Positions 1 to 9,930 of a stretch of 18,327 nucleotides of DNA are shown here, one piece after another. The position numbers were made by a program, and so were the translations under genes. The notes under the pieces are model-generated. The model searched no databases and had not been told where the DNA came from. It saw only the letters and a list, made by a program, of their open reading frames with translations. This DNA comes from Acanthamoeba sp. SK_2022b (lineage: Eukaryota > Discosea > Longamoebia > Acanthamoebidae). The stretch's first letter is position 1, and each line of letters starts with the position of its first letter. The stretch spans positions 1-18,327 of the forward strand of contig JANDJZ010000787.1 in assembly GCA_027943245.1 (NCBI GenBank), written 5' to 3'.

Positions 1-1084
1 GCAGTGTGCTGCACGAGGTGTGGGAATCGTTCGAGCAGATCATCGCGGCTGTCGCGGGAACGGATGACACGGCGATGATGATGAGCGAGCAGGAAACGAT
101 TGTGGGGCAGGAGGGCCTATGGCTGCTCGGCCTCTGCATCTTCGATTTCGCCATCGGCGGTCTGGCTGCCGCTCTCTGCCTCCTCTCATCATTGACCACC
201 TCTGCGCCTACAGCCGCCGCACAGCCGCACGCTGCCCAGCGCGCGCCACCCAGCGGTAGCGGCCCGCCGGTTGACGCTACAACTCCTGCAGAGACCTCCA
301 AATCTTCCACGTGCGCAGCATCAAGCGACAACGGCACCACAGCGCCAACACAGCCGCCCTCTCCCTTGCCGCAGGCTCCGCTGGCGGCCCGCGGGGGAGC
401 CCCCCGACGTCGACCGACCCACTACATCCATCCGCTACAGATCGTTGAAGACTTTCGGGACCGCTGGCGCACACGCTGGCGCCACCAGCAATACTTTGTA
501 CGCGCAGCGCCTCCTTGCCCTCTCCCCTGCCATTGAACGAACGCGTGCGCCCAACGGCAAAGAGCTTTAACGCCTCGATGCTGTTCATTGTTGTTTTCCC
601 AGGAGGTGGTGACCTACCACAACGGCGACCAGTACGAGGTGAAGAACTTCCGGCCGGTCAAGAACGTGTTCGCCCAGCAGCGGCCCGGTCGCATGGAGCA
701 CGAGATCTCCGTCTCGGACTACAAGCGGTGCCGTGCCACACGCCTTCGGGCTCCCTTCAGATGTTGTTCATTCGCCGGAAGCTCATCACGTGTCCCGCTG
801 TGGCGTGCGGCGCAGACACTGCGAGATGGCCAAGAAGATCGTGGGCTACGAGTCGCTCAACGACTTTAAGATCAAGAACCCGTCGGTGGTCTACCGCAAC
901 TACTTCAAGCTGCGCGGAGCGAGCGATGGTGCGCACCCTCATCTCCTACGTAGACCAAAATGACGATCGTGCCCCTGATCCTGATCTTGATCACCATCCC
1001 TCTACAGATGTCGTCCCCACGAAGCCCAGCAAGACAAAGAAATCACAACACAAGCACTCGTCGGTACGTGCGCGCTATGCGTGC

Positions 1085-1161
<77 letters not shown>

Positions 1162-1391
1162 TGCGTGTGGTTGAGGAAGTGGCTGATCGGTTCCGCGCGC
1201 TGCAGCCAGAGACGTCGCCACGGGGCAGCGTGGTGGGGCTGCAGAGCGGTCCCAAGCGATGCATGCTGTCGTGCACTCTGTGCGGTCGACACTTTGACTA
1301 CATCTCGCGCCATCTCGCCGTGCCTCCCCTCTCTGGGACCAGCTCTGCCGGCGACTCGCCAGACACGCCCCACCACGCAAAATGCAACTGA
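1..1391 (+). CDS. Unrecognised protein, 3' part of a spliced gene (5' end outside window)
   Basis: Proposed exons are <1-497, 603-727, 816-928, 1008-1063 and 1206-1391, joined through four GT-AG introns in consistent phase and ending at TGA 1389-1391; at least 323 residues are encoded. I do not recognise the family. The first exon has a helical start (HEVWESFEQII), a hydrophobic stretch (EGLWLLGLCIFDFAIGGLAA) that could be a membrane or buried segment, then about 80 residues of Ala/Pro/Thr/Ser-rich linker. The middle exons are the most protein-like, with YHNGDQYEVKNFRPVKNVF and KKIVGYESLNDFKIKNPSVV. The last exon carries a Cys/His cluster, CMLSCTLCGRHFDYISRH, that might bind zinc, although no standard finger spacing is complete. 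The intron before the last exon contains a long GT then GA repeat. The low-complexity part of exon 1 could hide another intron, but the one I tested (160-440) breaks the frame. The gene runs in the same direction as DcpS, 136 bp upstream of it. Confidence 0.6.
1089..1160. repeat. (GT)26 followed by (GA)10 microsatellite in intron
   Basis: Uninterrupted GT dinucleotides run from 1089 to 1140, then GA dinucleotides from 1141 to 1160. The tract lies inside the inferred intron 1064-1205 of the first gene, soon after its GTACGT donor. Confidence 0.97.
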
Positions 1392-1527
1392 GACCTGCTC
1401 TGCCTTTATGTGCAATGGAATGAGCAACACACGAAAGGCAAGAAAAAGTAATTGTAAAATAATTGCGATTTTTATTTTTATTTATATCTGTTATTATTGC
1501 TGCCGCCTGCTGCCGAGACGAGACGAG
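1392..1527. other. Intergenic spacer and probable DcpS promoter region
   Basis: A 136 bp gap between the stop of the upstream gene and the DcpS ATG. It changes from GC-rich to AT-rich (about 1441-1500, with runs such as TTTTTATTTTTATTTATA), unlike the coding sequence around it. It must hold both the 3' end of the first transcript and the promoter of DcpS. No specific element can be assigned with confidence. Confidence 0.5.
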
Positions 1528-2931
1528 ATGGAGGCGACGAGCGATCTCGCGGGGAGATCGACGTTGGAGCGCTTGATGGGAGGATTTCACGAAATGCAAG
1601 TAGAGCGAGTGCTGCGCGAGAGCCACGAGTACGGTGACCTCGTCGTGCTTGCACGGCTGCCGGGCACAGCGACGGTAGAACCCGCGAGCAGCCACGGTGA
1701 AGATGACAACAGGGCAGTGGTGGTCTTCAAATCGCACGAGACCCTCCTTCAGCCACGTCACATTGCCTCCATCCTACGACCCTCCACGGCGCTGCAACTC
1801 CTCTCTCACAACGACGTGTACGTCGCGTAGTCTTCTCTTTTCTGTTTTATAGCAAAAATAACAAATAATGATAACTATTTTATTCTTTAACCTGAAATAA
1901 ATCAGATTTTATTTCTTTACGGTCGAGGTGGAGGGTCTCGGGCCTGTGTGGACCAAGGTAGTGCACCCGGCGCCCGAGAAGGAGATCCAATACGTATACG
2001 ACCCCTCATGCGCACTCACACGGCACGCGCGGCAACCGCGGTTGACTGTGAACGCGCGCAGTGGCTGGGACAGGAGCAGCGGGTGGTGCGAGAGACGCCG
2101 GAGCAGTACGCCAACATCGTCTTGCCCTACATCCGTGCCATTCCTCCAGGTTGGTGGCACATTCACCTGCGCCAAACACAATGTGCATGCGTGCCTGCCC
2201 CCGTCGAGGGCTCACGCGAGTGCGCGGAACAGAGCGCAACGCGTGGATAGAGAACATCTTCAACAAGATCGAGTCGGACAAGACCTTCTTCGAGAACGAG
2301 CACTTTGTGCTGATGAACGACGCCAAGTGGGACGGACAGAACACACGACAACTCCACTGTCTCGGTAGCCCCTTTCACACGCCACGCACGCACACTGGGA
2401 TCTAACGCTAAGAGGGGCGAGTCGCGGTGAAGCTGTCGTGAGGAGGAAGGACCTGTACACGATGCGCGACCTGCGCCAGGAAGACGTCCCGCTCCTGCGC
2501 AACATCATCGACGCCGGATCGGAGGCCATCGAACGCACGCACGGCCTAAAGCGGTTTCAGCCCTCTCGTGCAGCTGATCTTGCCGTGTTGCCAAACGCCT
2601 TTCCTCTTCACTCATCGCTTGTGTGGGTGTGTGTTGTGCGATGGCGCGCGTGCGTAGGGACCAGCTAAAGATCTTCGTGCATCATCTGCCGTCGTTCTTC
2701 CACCTGCACGTCCACTTCTGTTCGATCTACGCCGACCCGCGCCAGAGCCAGGTCACCCGCGCCCACCTCGTTGAGGACATCATCGAGGCGCTCGAGCGCG
2801 ACACCCAAGAACAGCAGCAGCAGCAGCAACAACGCTACGCGGCCAAGTCTTCCATTACCTATATCCTAGGCGAGAAGCATCCGCTTTACAAGGCGCTCAC
2901 CGCCTCCTCCTCCTCCTCCTCCACTCTCTGA
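1528..2931 (+). CDS. DCPS: Scavenger mRNA decapping enzyme DcpS (HIT superfamily m7GpppX diphosphatase)
   Basis: Exons 1528-1817, 1906-1993, 2062-2149, 2233-2364, 2433-2563 and 2665-2931 join in phase to 331 residues, against 337 in human DcpS. Family enzymes hydrolyse the residual m7GpppN cap left by 3'-5' mRNA decay, releasing m7GMP. The sequence follows human DcpS throughout: VERVLRES and LLSHNDVY in the N-terminal swapped-dimer domain, VVHPAPEKEIQ, RVVRETPEQYANIVLP, a tryptophan in the AKWDGQNTRQL cap-pocket region, then MRDLRQEDVPLLRNI. The histidine triad is HLHVHF, with His256, His258 and His260; His258 matches the catalytic central histidine. The tail has a poly-Gln run (residues near 298-304) and a Ser run, probably disordered. 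The start fits the family N-terminus but without human DcpS's long basic leader. The exon 1/2 junction is the least certain, since other acceptors lie near 1926-1932. The gene is followed by a convergent gene 127 bp away. Confidence 0.95.
2805..2831 (+). repeat. CAG/CAA run encoding poly-Gln in DcpS
   Basis: A run of mostly CAG and CAA codons encodes a short poly-Gln stretch in the C-terminal part of DcpS, after the HIT motif. A TCC run encoding poly-Ser lies near 2907-2921, just before the stop. Both look like codon-repeat expansions in a disordered tail. Confidence 0.8.
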
Positions 2932-3058
2932 TGTCGACGATAAGAGGAACGCACGCGTGTGCGTGTGTGCATAACTAAAATACTGGAACACTAATCGGCG
3001 TCGCCTGGGCAAAAGGCGATGAAAGGCGGCGACGGCGATGACTTGCCAATGGACGGCC

Positions 3059-4467
3059 TTAGGTGGCGTTGGTGGCGCCGAGGACCATGACGGGCGGGTT
3101 GTTGGTGGGCACGCCGACGATGCTGGAGATGCTGGAGGTGTCGAGGCCCAGGGCAAGGTTCATCAGGCTCGGTCCGTACGCCGTGTTGACGTACCAGTCG
3201 ATGTACGAGCAGTCGAACTGACGCTGGACCTATACAACGACGCACACGGTGTAAGTCGACTGCGCGGTGGGAGTTGTGTGCCTAGAGGGGAGAGGGAGAG
3301 CGCGACGTACGGCGTAGACAAAGACGCTGGCGTAGGGCGAGGCGGCGGCGACGTTGAGGTAGGCGTTCATCTTGACGATGAAGTCGCTCACGTTGAACTG
3401 CGAGATGTCAGCCTTGAAGAAGTACCTCACCACGAACTTGGCCTGGTTGGCTGTGGGCGTGGACAAACAGTCAGCCATGCGTGCATGTGCGCGTGCGCGT
3501 GTGCGTGTGCGTACGCACCGGTGGAGTTGAGGGTGGGGTCCTGGACGGTGCCGTCGGTGAGGTTGGTGAGGGCGCCGGCGGCCCAGGTGCAGAGGCGGGC
3601 CGACCAGTTGGAGGTCCAGGCGGTGCCGTTGTTGAGGTAGCCGATGCTGATGGGCTGGTAGATGTTCTGCAGCGACTTGCCGACGTAGATCGTGAACGTG
3701 TCGCCGGCGTAGGCCGGGTTGTTGTCGCCGTTCTGGTACCACTGGAAGGCCGTGTCCGAGGCGTACGTCGCGGGGTTGGCGGCCGAGTAGCCGCTGATCG
3801 AGAACATGTACTCGCCCGCCGACAGGCGGATCGACTGCGAGCCCAGGTTGCCGTACATGCGGTAGCCTTTGTTCCACATGCCGCCGCCCGTGCCGCGGTA
3901 GAACAGCACGCGCTGCCAGGCCACCAGCGGGTTCGACCAGTTGGGCACGCCGTTCTCGATGTCGCGGCTCGCGTTCCACACGTTCACGGTGAAGTTGAGC
4001 CCGTCGTGGACGGCCCACGGCATGGCGGTGTCGAACCTGTGCGTGTAGACCATTTGGAACTGCTTGACCTGTTTTCCATTTGTGAGTGACCAGTGGTCAA
4101 CGAATGAAAGGCGAGGAGACCATAAAAGGTAATCCGATCAAAAGTGGGCCAATAGAAATAAAGAAACGAAAAAATGCGCCGCTACGGTAACAAGGAGACG
4201 ACAGAGTGAGTGATGTACCTCGAAGAAGGTGCCGGGAGGAACGGAGAGACGCTGGACGAAGAGGAAGGAGCTGTCGAGGGAGAGAGTGGCCTGGGTCGCG
4301 CGCGTGCAGAACGAACGAGCGGCGCAGGTGTCGTAGATAGAGTTGCAGGTGACGCTGTCCATGGGGCAGGCCTCGACGTTGGGCGCACCCCAGTAGGTGG
4401 CCTGCACCGCCGCGAGCATCACGGCGAGCACGAAGCAAGTAGCCAAGAACGAAGTCGAGCGCGACAT
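3059..4467 (-). CDS. Secreted, Cys-containing, probably N-glycosylated protein (family not recognised)
   Basis: In transcript order the exons are 4467-4219, 4068-3519, 3450-3311 and 3229-3059, joined in phase to 369 residues. The first 23 residues form a clear signal peptide (basic start, hydrophobic core LATCFVLAVMLAA, small residues before a likely cleavage after VQA). The mature N-terminus has four close cysteines (Cys34, 41, 48, 54); two more lie further on (RLCTW and FDCSY). At least eight Asn-X-Ser/Thr sequons occur (for example NFT, NAS, NWS, NGT, NLT, NST, NVS, NAT). The body is rich in aromatic and small polar residues (FYRGTGGGMWNKGYRMYGN, GEYMFSISGYS), suggesting beta structure. 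There is no obvious catalytic motif, lectin signature, transmembrane anchor or GPI signal; the C-terminus ends in GATNAT. It may be a cyst-wall, cell-surface or secreted protein, but that is a guess from the signal peptide only. Confidence 0.85.
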
Positions 4468-5255
4468 CTCCGTTCGCGGGTCGTTCGGAGTTAAAAACCT
4501 GTACGACGAAAGAACGAAGAGCGAAGAGCGAACAAAGAAGATGAGAGATGAAGATTGGAAAGCGAGTCAACGACAGTTGCCTAGAGGTGCACCGCGATCG
4601 TTCGCCGGGTAAACCTCACAAAAAAAAAAAGTGCCCTGTATGAAGGGCATAGATAGCACGGGCGCGGGGTAGCACTCCGTACCTGCTGCTGTCTCGCGAG
4701 TTGGCGTCTGTTGGGTGTTCGTGTTAAAGCTGCGAACGGAGAAGTGAACAGCGCCTGTATTTGTAGGCGAATGGTTGTAGAGTCTACAAAAATACTTCCC
4801 ACCAACGGGGACCGCAGTGGTCGTCCGTTAATTTGCGGGTATCACCTCTCGGCAGCACCTCCCCTTGGTGCGCTCGTCGCCAAAGGTGACCGTCGGTCAG
4901 CTCGTACTTCTTGCTATTGATTACGACCGCACCGTTGTCCTCTCCTGGTCTAATACTATAGTCCAACGGTGGCCTGTATCGGCCAGAATCGGCCTTGCGA
5001 TCTCATGACTACCCAAGACCGTTCTTCCAGAGCACGCGCCCGAAGAAAGTGGCCGCGCTGGAGAGGGTACGGTCGCCTGTCCGGTGGAGTAAAGGAGACG
5101 GTGCGAGTAGTGGTGGCGCGTTTTGGCTGTCGTATGACAGTTCTACTTCCCTTTTGCTGTTTCGCCACCTTAACAGCCAAACCAAGCAAAACGTTTTGTA
5201 ACCGTTTCGAATCTGTTTCGGATTGGCATTGTTACCATAGTTCTGTGGCCGCGAA
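4468..5255. other. Gene-poor interval between divergent genes
   Basis: This 788 bp stretch lies between the start of the secreted-protein gene (-) and a possible first exon of the RhoGAP gene (+), so it should hold both promoters. It contains an A12 run at about 4619-4630, a short inverted repeat directly after it (GCCCT...AGGGC, about 4634-4649), and a repeated ATCGGCC at about 4978-4993. Its base composition is more balanced than the coding sequence. On the minus strand 4784-4966 is open and encodes a peptide of plausible composition, but without homology, splice context or codon bias it cannot be called a gene. No tRNA, rRNA or transposon features were found. Confidence 0.5.
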
Positions 5256-5393
5256 ATGACAACACAGAGAAACAATTTTGGTCTTCTTGTACAACGAGGC
5301 TTGGATCCTGCGCCCCACATTTATCGCATTGTAGGCGACTGTGCTTTTGCTTTGGCGGCTACCTCTGCCCTCTTCCCTGATCAACACATCAAG
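5256..5393 (+). other. Possible upstream exon or uORF of the RhoGAP gene
   Basis: An ATG at 5256 opens 46 codons that end exactly at a GTACTG donor-like site (5394). The following 100 bp is T/AT-rich and intron-like and ends in TTGCTGTAG (5488-5496), then CGCAG (5500-5504). Splicing to 5505 would keep the frame and add this peptide plus PASTD in front of the Met at 5520; splicing to 5497 would give an immediate TGA. The talin alignment supports Met 5520 as the domain start, so this may be an N-terminal extension, a 5' UTR exon with an upstream ORF, or chance. Confidence 0.4.
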
Positions 5394-5519
5394 GTACTGT
5401 ATTTTTTTCTAAAATAAAAGAAAATACTTTATTTTGTTAGTGCTCCATCAAGTGACCGTGGTCAATAGTCTCAATTTCTCTATCCTCTTGCTGTAGTGAC
5501 GCAGCCTGCATCGACGGAC

Positions 5520-7184
5520 ATGGCGGCCTTGATCCTCAAAATCCATTTCCCTCCTGGCTCCTCATTTCGTACCAAGCTCATGAAATTCAAGGATCCTAAA
5601 GACAAGACGATTAAGGAGACCATCGAAGAAATCATCAGCGCGAACCAGATTGGCGATCCCAAGGACTTCCTCTGGTGCCCCCCCCCCTAACTTATTACCA
5701 GCTGGTCAAAAGAGGTTATAGAAGGCTCAACGACTATTACCAGGTACATCCCAGAGAAGTTTGAGAATGAGAGCTTCACACCCGCGCTCTGGGGCAAACC
5801 TGAACAGACGCTCGACTGCTTCAATCTCGAACAGAAGGTACCTATCGGATTTTCCTATCTGCCGCCCATTTCGTGCAAACGCGCGGCCTGGCGCTTCTCT
5901 TTTTTTGGGGGGGGGGGCTGCACGGTGTGTAGCATGGAGCGAGCGAGTCCTCACCGCTGTCTGCTCTGCCCTGCCAGGCCGTCATTCACCTTCGCAGGCG
6001 ACAGCAGGCCAACCGCGTCAAACACGAAAAGAGGATAAAGATGGTCCTGTTCGACTACGTCGAACCACTCGCCCAGTCGCTCCCGCTCGTCGCCAAGAAG
6101 TTCAACTACGACAACTGGCAAGCGTTCAACCTCTACGTCTCTGGCGAGAAAGAACGTATGCGCGTCACACACAATGCACGCACGCACGCAATCGGCGCAC
6201 TCTCCTCGTGCTGATGATGTGATACGCGCGATGACCGCAGCGTTGAAGCTGGACCAGTCGCTGCTGAGCCAGGGCATACTGCCCGACACGGTCTTCGCGC
6301 TGCGCAGGCCGGACGAGCCCGTCGATCAGGTCATGCACCCCATCAAGCAGCGAATCACGATCTCGCTCAACCAACAGAACCAAGGTGCGTGCCCTGGCTT
6401 CCGCTTCCCCCGCCCCGCCACCGACGTTCTGGCTCTCCACCACTCGCTCACCCGGCGTGTGTCGTCGCGCGGTCGCGACCCGGCAGGCGGCAAGAAGTTC
6501 ATGGGCGCTCCGGGCACCCCGTCGAGCTCCCACGCGCAGCCTTCGCTCCCGCCTCCCGAAGAGAACATTCCCACGAAGACCGTCAAACTCAACGTATGCC
6601 CCTCTCCATCTATGTCCTCGTGCGATCGTCATCACGAGGCGGCAGACCCTCCCTTTCCCATGCGCTCTCACTGAGTCGTGGACTAACGCCGTGGCCATCG
6701 CTCTTGCGCTGTGTGCTCGCACTTCGCACATCAGGCCGCCGCCAAATCCTTCACAAAGCCCATCGCCAAGGGCTACCTGATCAAGCAGAAGGACAAGGGC
6801 AAGTGGGAGAAGCGCTACTGCGTCGTAGAGAGCGGCCACCTGTTCTACTACAAAACGCCCAACGTACGCTTGACGCATGACGCGTGCGGCTTTGCCACAG
6901 CATAATCTGCCCATTTTATTATAATTATGATTTTCTTTCTTAATTTAATTTAATTGAATTTATTATTTTTTCCGCTTCTATAGGACGCGAAGCCGACGGG
7001 CGTGCTTCCGCTGCGCGAGTACTTCCTCAAGGAGGCCAGGGACGAAAAGAAGAAGTCGGCCGGCTGGGACCTCCTCTCGGTGAAAGAAGTGACCCCGCCC
7101 GGTACCTCCCCGTCCCTTGTGGCGCACGTGTTGTATGCGTGTGGGCATACGCGGTTCTCACGTACAGCGACACGCGCGCGCGCG

Positions 7185-7255
<71 letters not shown>

Positions 7256-8487
7256 CGGAGCGAACGGTGCATTCCTTCAAGGCCGAGACGGACAAGGAGA
7301 AGAAGGAGTGGATGGCCATCCTCAAGAAGCTCACCTCACCCCTGCCCACGGTGCTTGCTCCAGCCGCCTCTCTCCTTCTCTATTGCTACGCGCGCTCGTG
7401 CGGTCGCTGACACACACACGCGCGACACAGGGACCCGGACCCAAGCCCAGCCCGCCTCCCCTCGTCAAGGGCAAGCCCGCCAAGCTCTACGGGCGACCGC
7501 TCGAGCAGGTGCCCCAACAACCCTCAAGACCGTACGTTGTGTCGAGCCAGGTTGCTCACCTCTTCTTCTTCTTCGTCGCCGCCAGGCGGTGGCCAACCCG
7601 GATGGCTCCGAGATCCCGGCCATCGTCTACAAGTGCATCGCCTACCTCGACAAAGAAGAGAGTACGCCCTCTCCTCGCTTTCGTGTGATCGTGTCTGGAG
7701 AGTTGCGTGCGTGCCTGTGTCTGGAAGCTGACGGTGGGAAAACCAAAAAAATAAATAAAAATAAATAAAAATAAATAAAAAAATCTAAAACCAAAACCAA
7801 AACACGGCAGATCTCACGAGGGAGGGCATCTTCCGACTCTCGGGCAGCTCGAACCTGATCGACAGATATGTGCAGCGACTCGACAAGGGCGAAGACGTGG
7901 ACCTCTCGCAGGAGCTGGACCCGCACGCCGTGGCCGGCCTCCTCAAGCTCTACTTCAGGGACCTGCCCGAACCCCTGATGACCTTTGACCTCTACCCCTG
8001 GTTCATCGCGTCCATGAGTACGCGCGTGCCCCCCCCTGCCACCTCTACGCGCGCATGCCCGCTGCGCTGCCCCCCCCCCTCGGTGCTCACACCAAAACCA
8101 CTGCGCAGGCACGCAGGACAGAGCCGTGCGGCTTCGGTACCTCAAGTACCTGGTGGAAAAGCTGCCGCCCGTGAACATGGGCCTCCTCGTCTATCTCCTC
8201 ACCTTCCTGCTCAAGGTACATCGCGTCCACCGGGCTCCCCCACCAATGCCGTGCGCTTGACTAATCGATGACGTGTGTGTGTGTGTGTGTTGTGAGCGCA
8301 GATCTCCACGTTCGCCGAACAGAACAAGATGGCCCTGCACAACCTGGCGACTGTCTTTGCGCCCAACCTGCTCAAGTCGCATCAGTCCAACGCGATCGGC
8401 ATGGTGACCGACACTCCCAAGATCAACGCCGTCATCAACACGCTCCTCCAGGACTACGAATACGTGTTCGAGGTGCGGTCACGACTC

Positions 8488-8546
<59 letters not shown>

Positions 8547-9868
8547 CCTCACCTCTCTGCCCCAACTCCAAAACTCGTCGCGTTCTGTAGGATAAGGAGA
8601 TCGATCACGGTCTCACGGCGGATGGCAAGGCGGCTGCCTGCTGTCGCGCGCTGTACGACTACGAGGCCAAGTCGCCCGACGAGCTGAGCTTCAAGAAGGG
8701 CAACATCATCAAGATCATCCACGAGAGGGTTCGTTCTCTCCCCTCCCCATCTGTCTTCACATGCCCCCCTCACGCTCACTTCTCTCCCTCTCTCGCGCGC
8801 ACAGGAGGACGGCTGGTGGATCGGGGAGTACAAGGCCGGCAACTTTGGTCGCGTGCCCGCCACGTACGTGCAGAAGCTGTCCGACAAGCAGTCGCAGGTA
8901 CGCCCCCGAACCTCCCCGTAGATGGCGCACAGCCATTTAAATTTGGTTTTTTTTTCCAAAAAATATTTGATTGTATTTTGGTAAAATTGAATTATAATAT
9001 TGATTTGTTTGTACACGTTTGTAGGAGTTCAACAAGAGGCAGCAGTTCAAGCAGCAGATGAAGAGGCTCACTGACGAGAAGGAGGAGCAGGACCGTGAGA
9101 TCCAGCTCATGGCCGAGCAGCGCGACGAGCTGATGAGGGAGATCGAGGAGATCGAGAACAAGCGCAACAAGCTCATGGCCGAGTACTACCTCCTCAAGGA
9201 GAGCCTCACGCCCATCCTCAGCAAGACCGTCACCATCCCCGACGAGGACAAGCGCCTGGGCGCGGTCGACGACGAGGAAGAGCTCGAGAGCGTCGACGCG
9301 CCGCCGGCGAGCGGCAAGAGCGACAAGAAGGACAAGAAAGACAAGAAGGAGAAGAAGGACAAGAAGGCCGAGAAGAAGGACAAGAAGGACAAGAAGGAGA
9401 AGGGCGGCAGCAAGAACAGCGGCACCGTCGCCGCCGTCCCGTCGCCGCTCACCTCGAGCGCGAGCCACCGGACGACCGCCGCGCCCGACGCCGACAAGGC
9501 CTTCCCGCTCTCCGACTTCCCCAAATACGTCGACGAATTCCTCAAGGCATGGCCCCACCCTCCTCCCCCTCTTCGGCTCGCGCGTTCTTTGCTGACCGCA
9601 CACACGCACACACAGGAGAGCGAAGACCACCGTAGGGCGTTGGACGGAGTGGGGTCGACAAAGGACGTGTTCCTGACGTCGCTGGAGATGTTGGCCGGCG
9701 CGCTGCCGGTGGCCAAGAAGGACAAAAAGGACAAGAAGGCGGCCGACCCGCTCCGACACTCGATCGACAACATCAAGACCAAGACCAAGGTGGAGGCCTT
9801 CACCCGAGCCGAGCTCGCCGAAAGAAAGGACGATCTCCTCAGGTATCTCTCTCTCTCTCGAGCTGTGG

Positions 9869-9930
<62 letters not shown>

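Noticed and set aside
160..440. Possible intron removing the low-complexity part of the first gene's exon
   Set aside because: The donor at 160 and acceptor at 440 are plausible sites, but the join gives an immediate stop.
1081..1276. ORFs on both strands made of long Cys-Val or His-Thr dipeptide runs (also at 7000-7410, 8329-8544, 9839-10037, 13824-14254, 16702-17289)
   Set aside because: These are translations of GT/CA microsatellites inside introns and not separate genes.
3230..4018. Long minus-strand Arg/His-rich frame and plus-strand frame 3481-4089
   Set aside because: Both are shadows of the secreted-protein exon, caused by its high GC content; neither continues across the introns.
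5675..5743. Apparent frameshift or premature stop at a C10 run in the RhoGAP gene
   Set aside because: A normal 69 nt GT-AG intron with a CTAAC element removes the stop, keeps phase, and restores the talin-F0-like spacing; no error or pseudogene is needed. A shorter 27 nt alternative intron was considered and is less likely.
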